From the NCBI GenBank assembly GCA_005882525.1, contig VBGO01000210.1, positions 1 through 7,133 of the forward strand: 7,133 nt of DNA, given 5' to 3'. Both the position numbers and the translations under genes were made by a program. The stretch comes from Chloroflexota bacterium (lineage in GTDB: Bacteria; Chloroflexota; Dormibacteria; CF-121). A model generated the notes under the pieces. It was given only the letters and a program-made list of their open reading frames with translations. It ran no database searches and was not told the DNA's origin. How positions within the stretch are numbered: the first letter of the stretch is position 1; the number at the start of each line of letters is the position of its first letter. Below, one piece after another: positions 5,764 to 7,133 of the stretch.

Positions 5764-6924
5764 ATGATCTCGCGCAAGTCGAGCGCCTTCACCGAGTCGG
5801 TTATCCGGGAGATGACGCGGCTGTGCATTGCCGAGCATGGCGAGAGCTGCCTCAACCTGGCCCAGGGATTCCCGGATTTTGCCGCCCCCACCGAGTTGAA
5901 GGAGGCGGCTGTCGACGCCATCCGAAAGGATTTCAATCAGTATGCGACCACCTGGGGGGCGAAGGTGATGCGCGATGCGATCGCCGCCAAGACTCAGCAC
6001 TTCCGGCAGATGACCGTGGATCCGGAGACCGAGATCACCGTCTGCTGCGGCGTGACCGAGGCGATGCTGTCGACCATCCTGGCGCTGGTCGACCCGGGCG
6101 ATGAGGTGGTCATCTTCGAGCCTTTCTACGAGAATTACGGGCCGGATTGCATCCTCTCCGGCGCCACCCCGGTGGTGGTGCCGCTGATCCCGCCAGACTG
6201 GCATTTCGACCGTGACCAGCTGCGCAAAGCGTTCAACCCGCGAACGCGGGCGATCATCATCAACACCCCACACAATCCCACCGGCAAGGTCTACAGCCGT
6301 GAGGAGCTGGCGTTCATCGCCGGCCTCTGCCGGGAGTTCGACGTCATCGCCGTTACCGACGAGATTTACGAGCACCTGGTCTATCGGGGCGAGCACGTCA
6401 GCATCGCCACGCTCGACGGGATGCGGGATCGCACGGTCACCATCAACGGCCTTTCAAAGACTTACAGCGTGACAGGCTGGCGGCTGGCCTACGCGATCGC
6501 GCCCGCCGAGATGACGAACGCCATCCGTAAAGTCCACGACTTCGTCACTGTGGGCGCGCCGCACCCGTTGCAGGTGGCGGCGGCGACCGCGCTGCGATTT
6601 CCGGACAAGTACTACCTGGACCTGCTCAACGGCTACCGCGAGCGGCGGGACTTCATGCTCGAGATCCTGGACGGCGCCGGTTTCGAAGCCTTTCCACCGG
6701 ATGGTGCCTACTACGTGATGACCGACATCGGGGGCTTCGGCGAGGATGACGTCCGCCTCGCTCATCGGATGGTGCGCGAGATCGGGCTCGCTACGGTGCC
6801 GGGCAGCAGCTTCTACCTGGAACCGGAGCGCGGCCGCCGGCAGATCCGCTTCTCCTTCCCCAAGAAGATGGACACCCTCCGGCGGGCGGCCGAGCGGCTC
6901 AAGAAACTCCAGCGAGTCTCCTAG
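5764..6924 (+). CDS. PLP-dependent class I/II aminotransferase (kynurenine/glutamine/methionine transaminase-like)
   Basis: A 386-residue fold type I aminotransferase that moves an amino group from an amino acid to a 2-oxo acid in the cytoplasm. Seen: NLAQGFPDF (31-39), characteristic of the kynurenine aminotransferase / glutamine transaminase K / YbdL branch; CCGVTEAM (95-102), where a Gly-Ala-Thr form is more usual; NTPHNPTGK (167-175) with N171; TDEIYEHLVY (198-207) with D199 and Y202 for the PLP ring; SKTYSVTGWR with Schiff-base K232 and phosphate-binding R240; and IRFSF with carboxylate-binding R362. Length is normal and all key residues are present. ATG 5764 is preferred over in-frame GTG 5752 because the latter falls inside the putative operator and upstream of the predicted transcription start. 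It is divergent from the amino-acid binding protein, which suggests shared regulation and that it may act on the imported ligand (inference). The exact amino acid cannot be told from sequence. Confidence 0.93.
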   Translation: MISRKSSAFTESVIREMTRLCIAEHGESCLNLAQGFPDFAAPTELKEAAVDAIRKDFNQYATTWGAKVMRDAIAAKTQHFRQMTVDPETEITVCCGVTEAMLSTILALVDPGDEVVIFEPFYENYGPDCILSGATPVVVPLIPPDWHFDRDQLRKAFNPRTRAIIINTPHNPTGKVYSREELAFIAGLCREFDVIAVTDEIYEHLVYRGEHVSIATLDGMRDRTVTINGLSKTYSVTGWRLAYAIAPAEMTNAIRKVHDFVTVGAPHPLQVAAATALRFPDKYYLDLLNGYRERRDFMLEILDGAGFEAFPPDGAYYVMTDIGGFGEDDVRLAHRMVREIGLATVPGSSFYLEPERGRRQIRFSFPKKMDTLRRAAERLKKLQRVS

Positions 6925-7133
6925 TGTTCCTCGCCTGTCCGAACCGGTGCAGCACGAACCGGTTCGAGCTCTGGAACGCGTCGGTCTTCGTGGACAGCCT
7001 GGGGCGCTACCTCGACCACAAGGCGGTCGACGCCCCGCTCTACCGCTGCACTACGTGCGGAAGTCCGGCGGTCGACCTGGGCGAGGTCGAAGGCGCCATG
7101 GCGACCGACCGGGCGGAGCAGGAGAACCCCGTT
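6924..7133 (+). CDS. Small zinc-ribbon-like hypothetical protein (3' end beyond window)
   Basis: Seventy codons are open to the right edge with no stop. The GTG start shares its first base with the aminotransferase stop (TAGTG), the usual form of translational coupling. The product has a CPNRC knuckle (C5, C9) and a CTTC knuckle (C42, C45; context YRCTTCGSPAVDLGE), a spacing that could bind one structural zinc. Between them lies FELWNASVFVDSLGRYLDH, which looks like beta-strands of a ribbon fold. After residue 55 the sequence turns polar and charged. I do not recognise the family. Third-position G/C is strongly favoured in this frame, which supports real coding. It may be a small accessory protein unrelated to the transaminase reaction. 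Confidence 0.6.
   Translation, partial: MFLACPNRCSTNRFELWNASVFVDSLGRYLDHKAVDAPLYRCTTCGSPAVDLGEVEGAMATDRAEQENPV

Noticed and set aside
5677..6396. N-terminal extension of the binding-protein frame across the aminotransferase gene
   Set aside because: It would put 240 residues before a lipoprotein signal peptide and lies antisense to a well-supported gene.
6941..6965. Direct repeat GAACCGGT twice at 15-nt spacing, the second copy part of palindrome GAACCGGTTC
   Set aside because: It encodes two Asn-Arg pairs five codons apart inside the zinc-ribbon-like gene; codon reuse explains it and there is no further copy.

Overview
The window is high-GC bacterial chromosomal DNA, roughly two thirds G+C by eye. 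It is densely coding: genes abut or overlap, and only two short gaps lie between divergent genes. The GTG starts, scarce Shine-Dalgarno sequences and TAnnnT-type -10 elements suggest a soil-type Actinomycetota, Chloroflexota or related lineage. No marker gene fixes the taxonomy. I see no tRNA, rRNA, CRISPR, IS element or phage gene, and no stretch over 300 bases lacks a gene.

Left half (1-3703, minus strand): a tightly coupled four-gene operon read right to left. The order is an aldo/keto reductase, an ornithine cyclodeaminase/mu-crystallin family reductase, a PLP-dependent serine/threonine dehydratase-like enzyme, and an SDR oxidoreductase that runs off the left edge. The junctions are a 1-nt overlap, a 4-nt overlap and a 1-nt gap. 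The dehydratase plus OCD-family pairing recalls EutB/EutC (hydroxyectoine use) and BhcB/BhcD (beta-hydroxyaspartate cycle). It suggests processing of a beta-hydroxy amino acid, with the two flanking reductases acting on carbonyl intermediates. The substrate is not known.

Middle (3757-4489, plus strand): a two-domain cupin gene, divergent from the operon. It appears broken. Domain 1 loses its second cupin motif and the reading frame shifts, while domain 2 is intact. A perfect 8-bp inverted repeat places its ATG in the loop.

Right half: a lipoprotein-type substrate-binding protein of the branched-chain amino-acid ABC family (4486-5676, minus) converges on the cupin with a 4-nt stop-codon overlap, covered by two tandem short hairpins. 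Divergent from it is a class I aminotransferase (5764-6924, plus). It is followed, with a 1-nt overlap, by the start of a small CxxxC...CxxC protein that runs off the right edge. The gap between the binding protein and the aminotransferase holds an inverted repeat with 11-bp arms (10/11 matched) that overlaps candidate -10 elements for both directions.

Taken together, this looks like an amino-acid scavenging and conversion neighbourhood: uptake (binding protein), transamination, dehydration with imine reduction, and carbonyl reduction. That reading is inferred from family membership and context.
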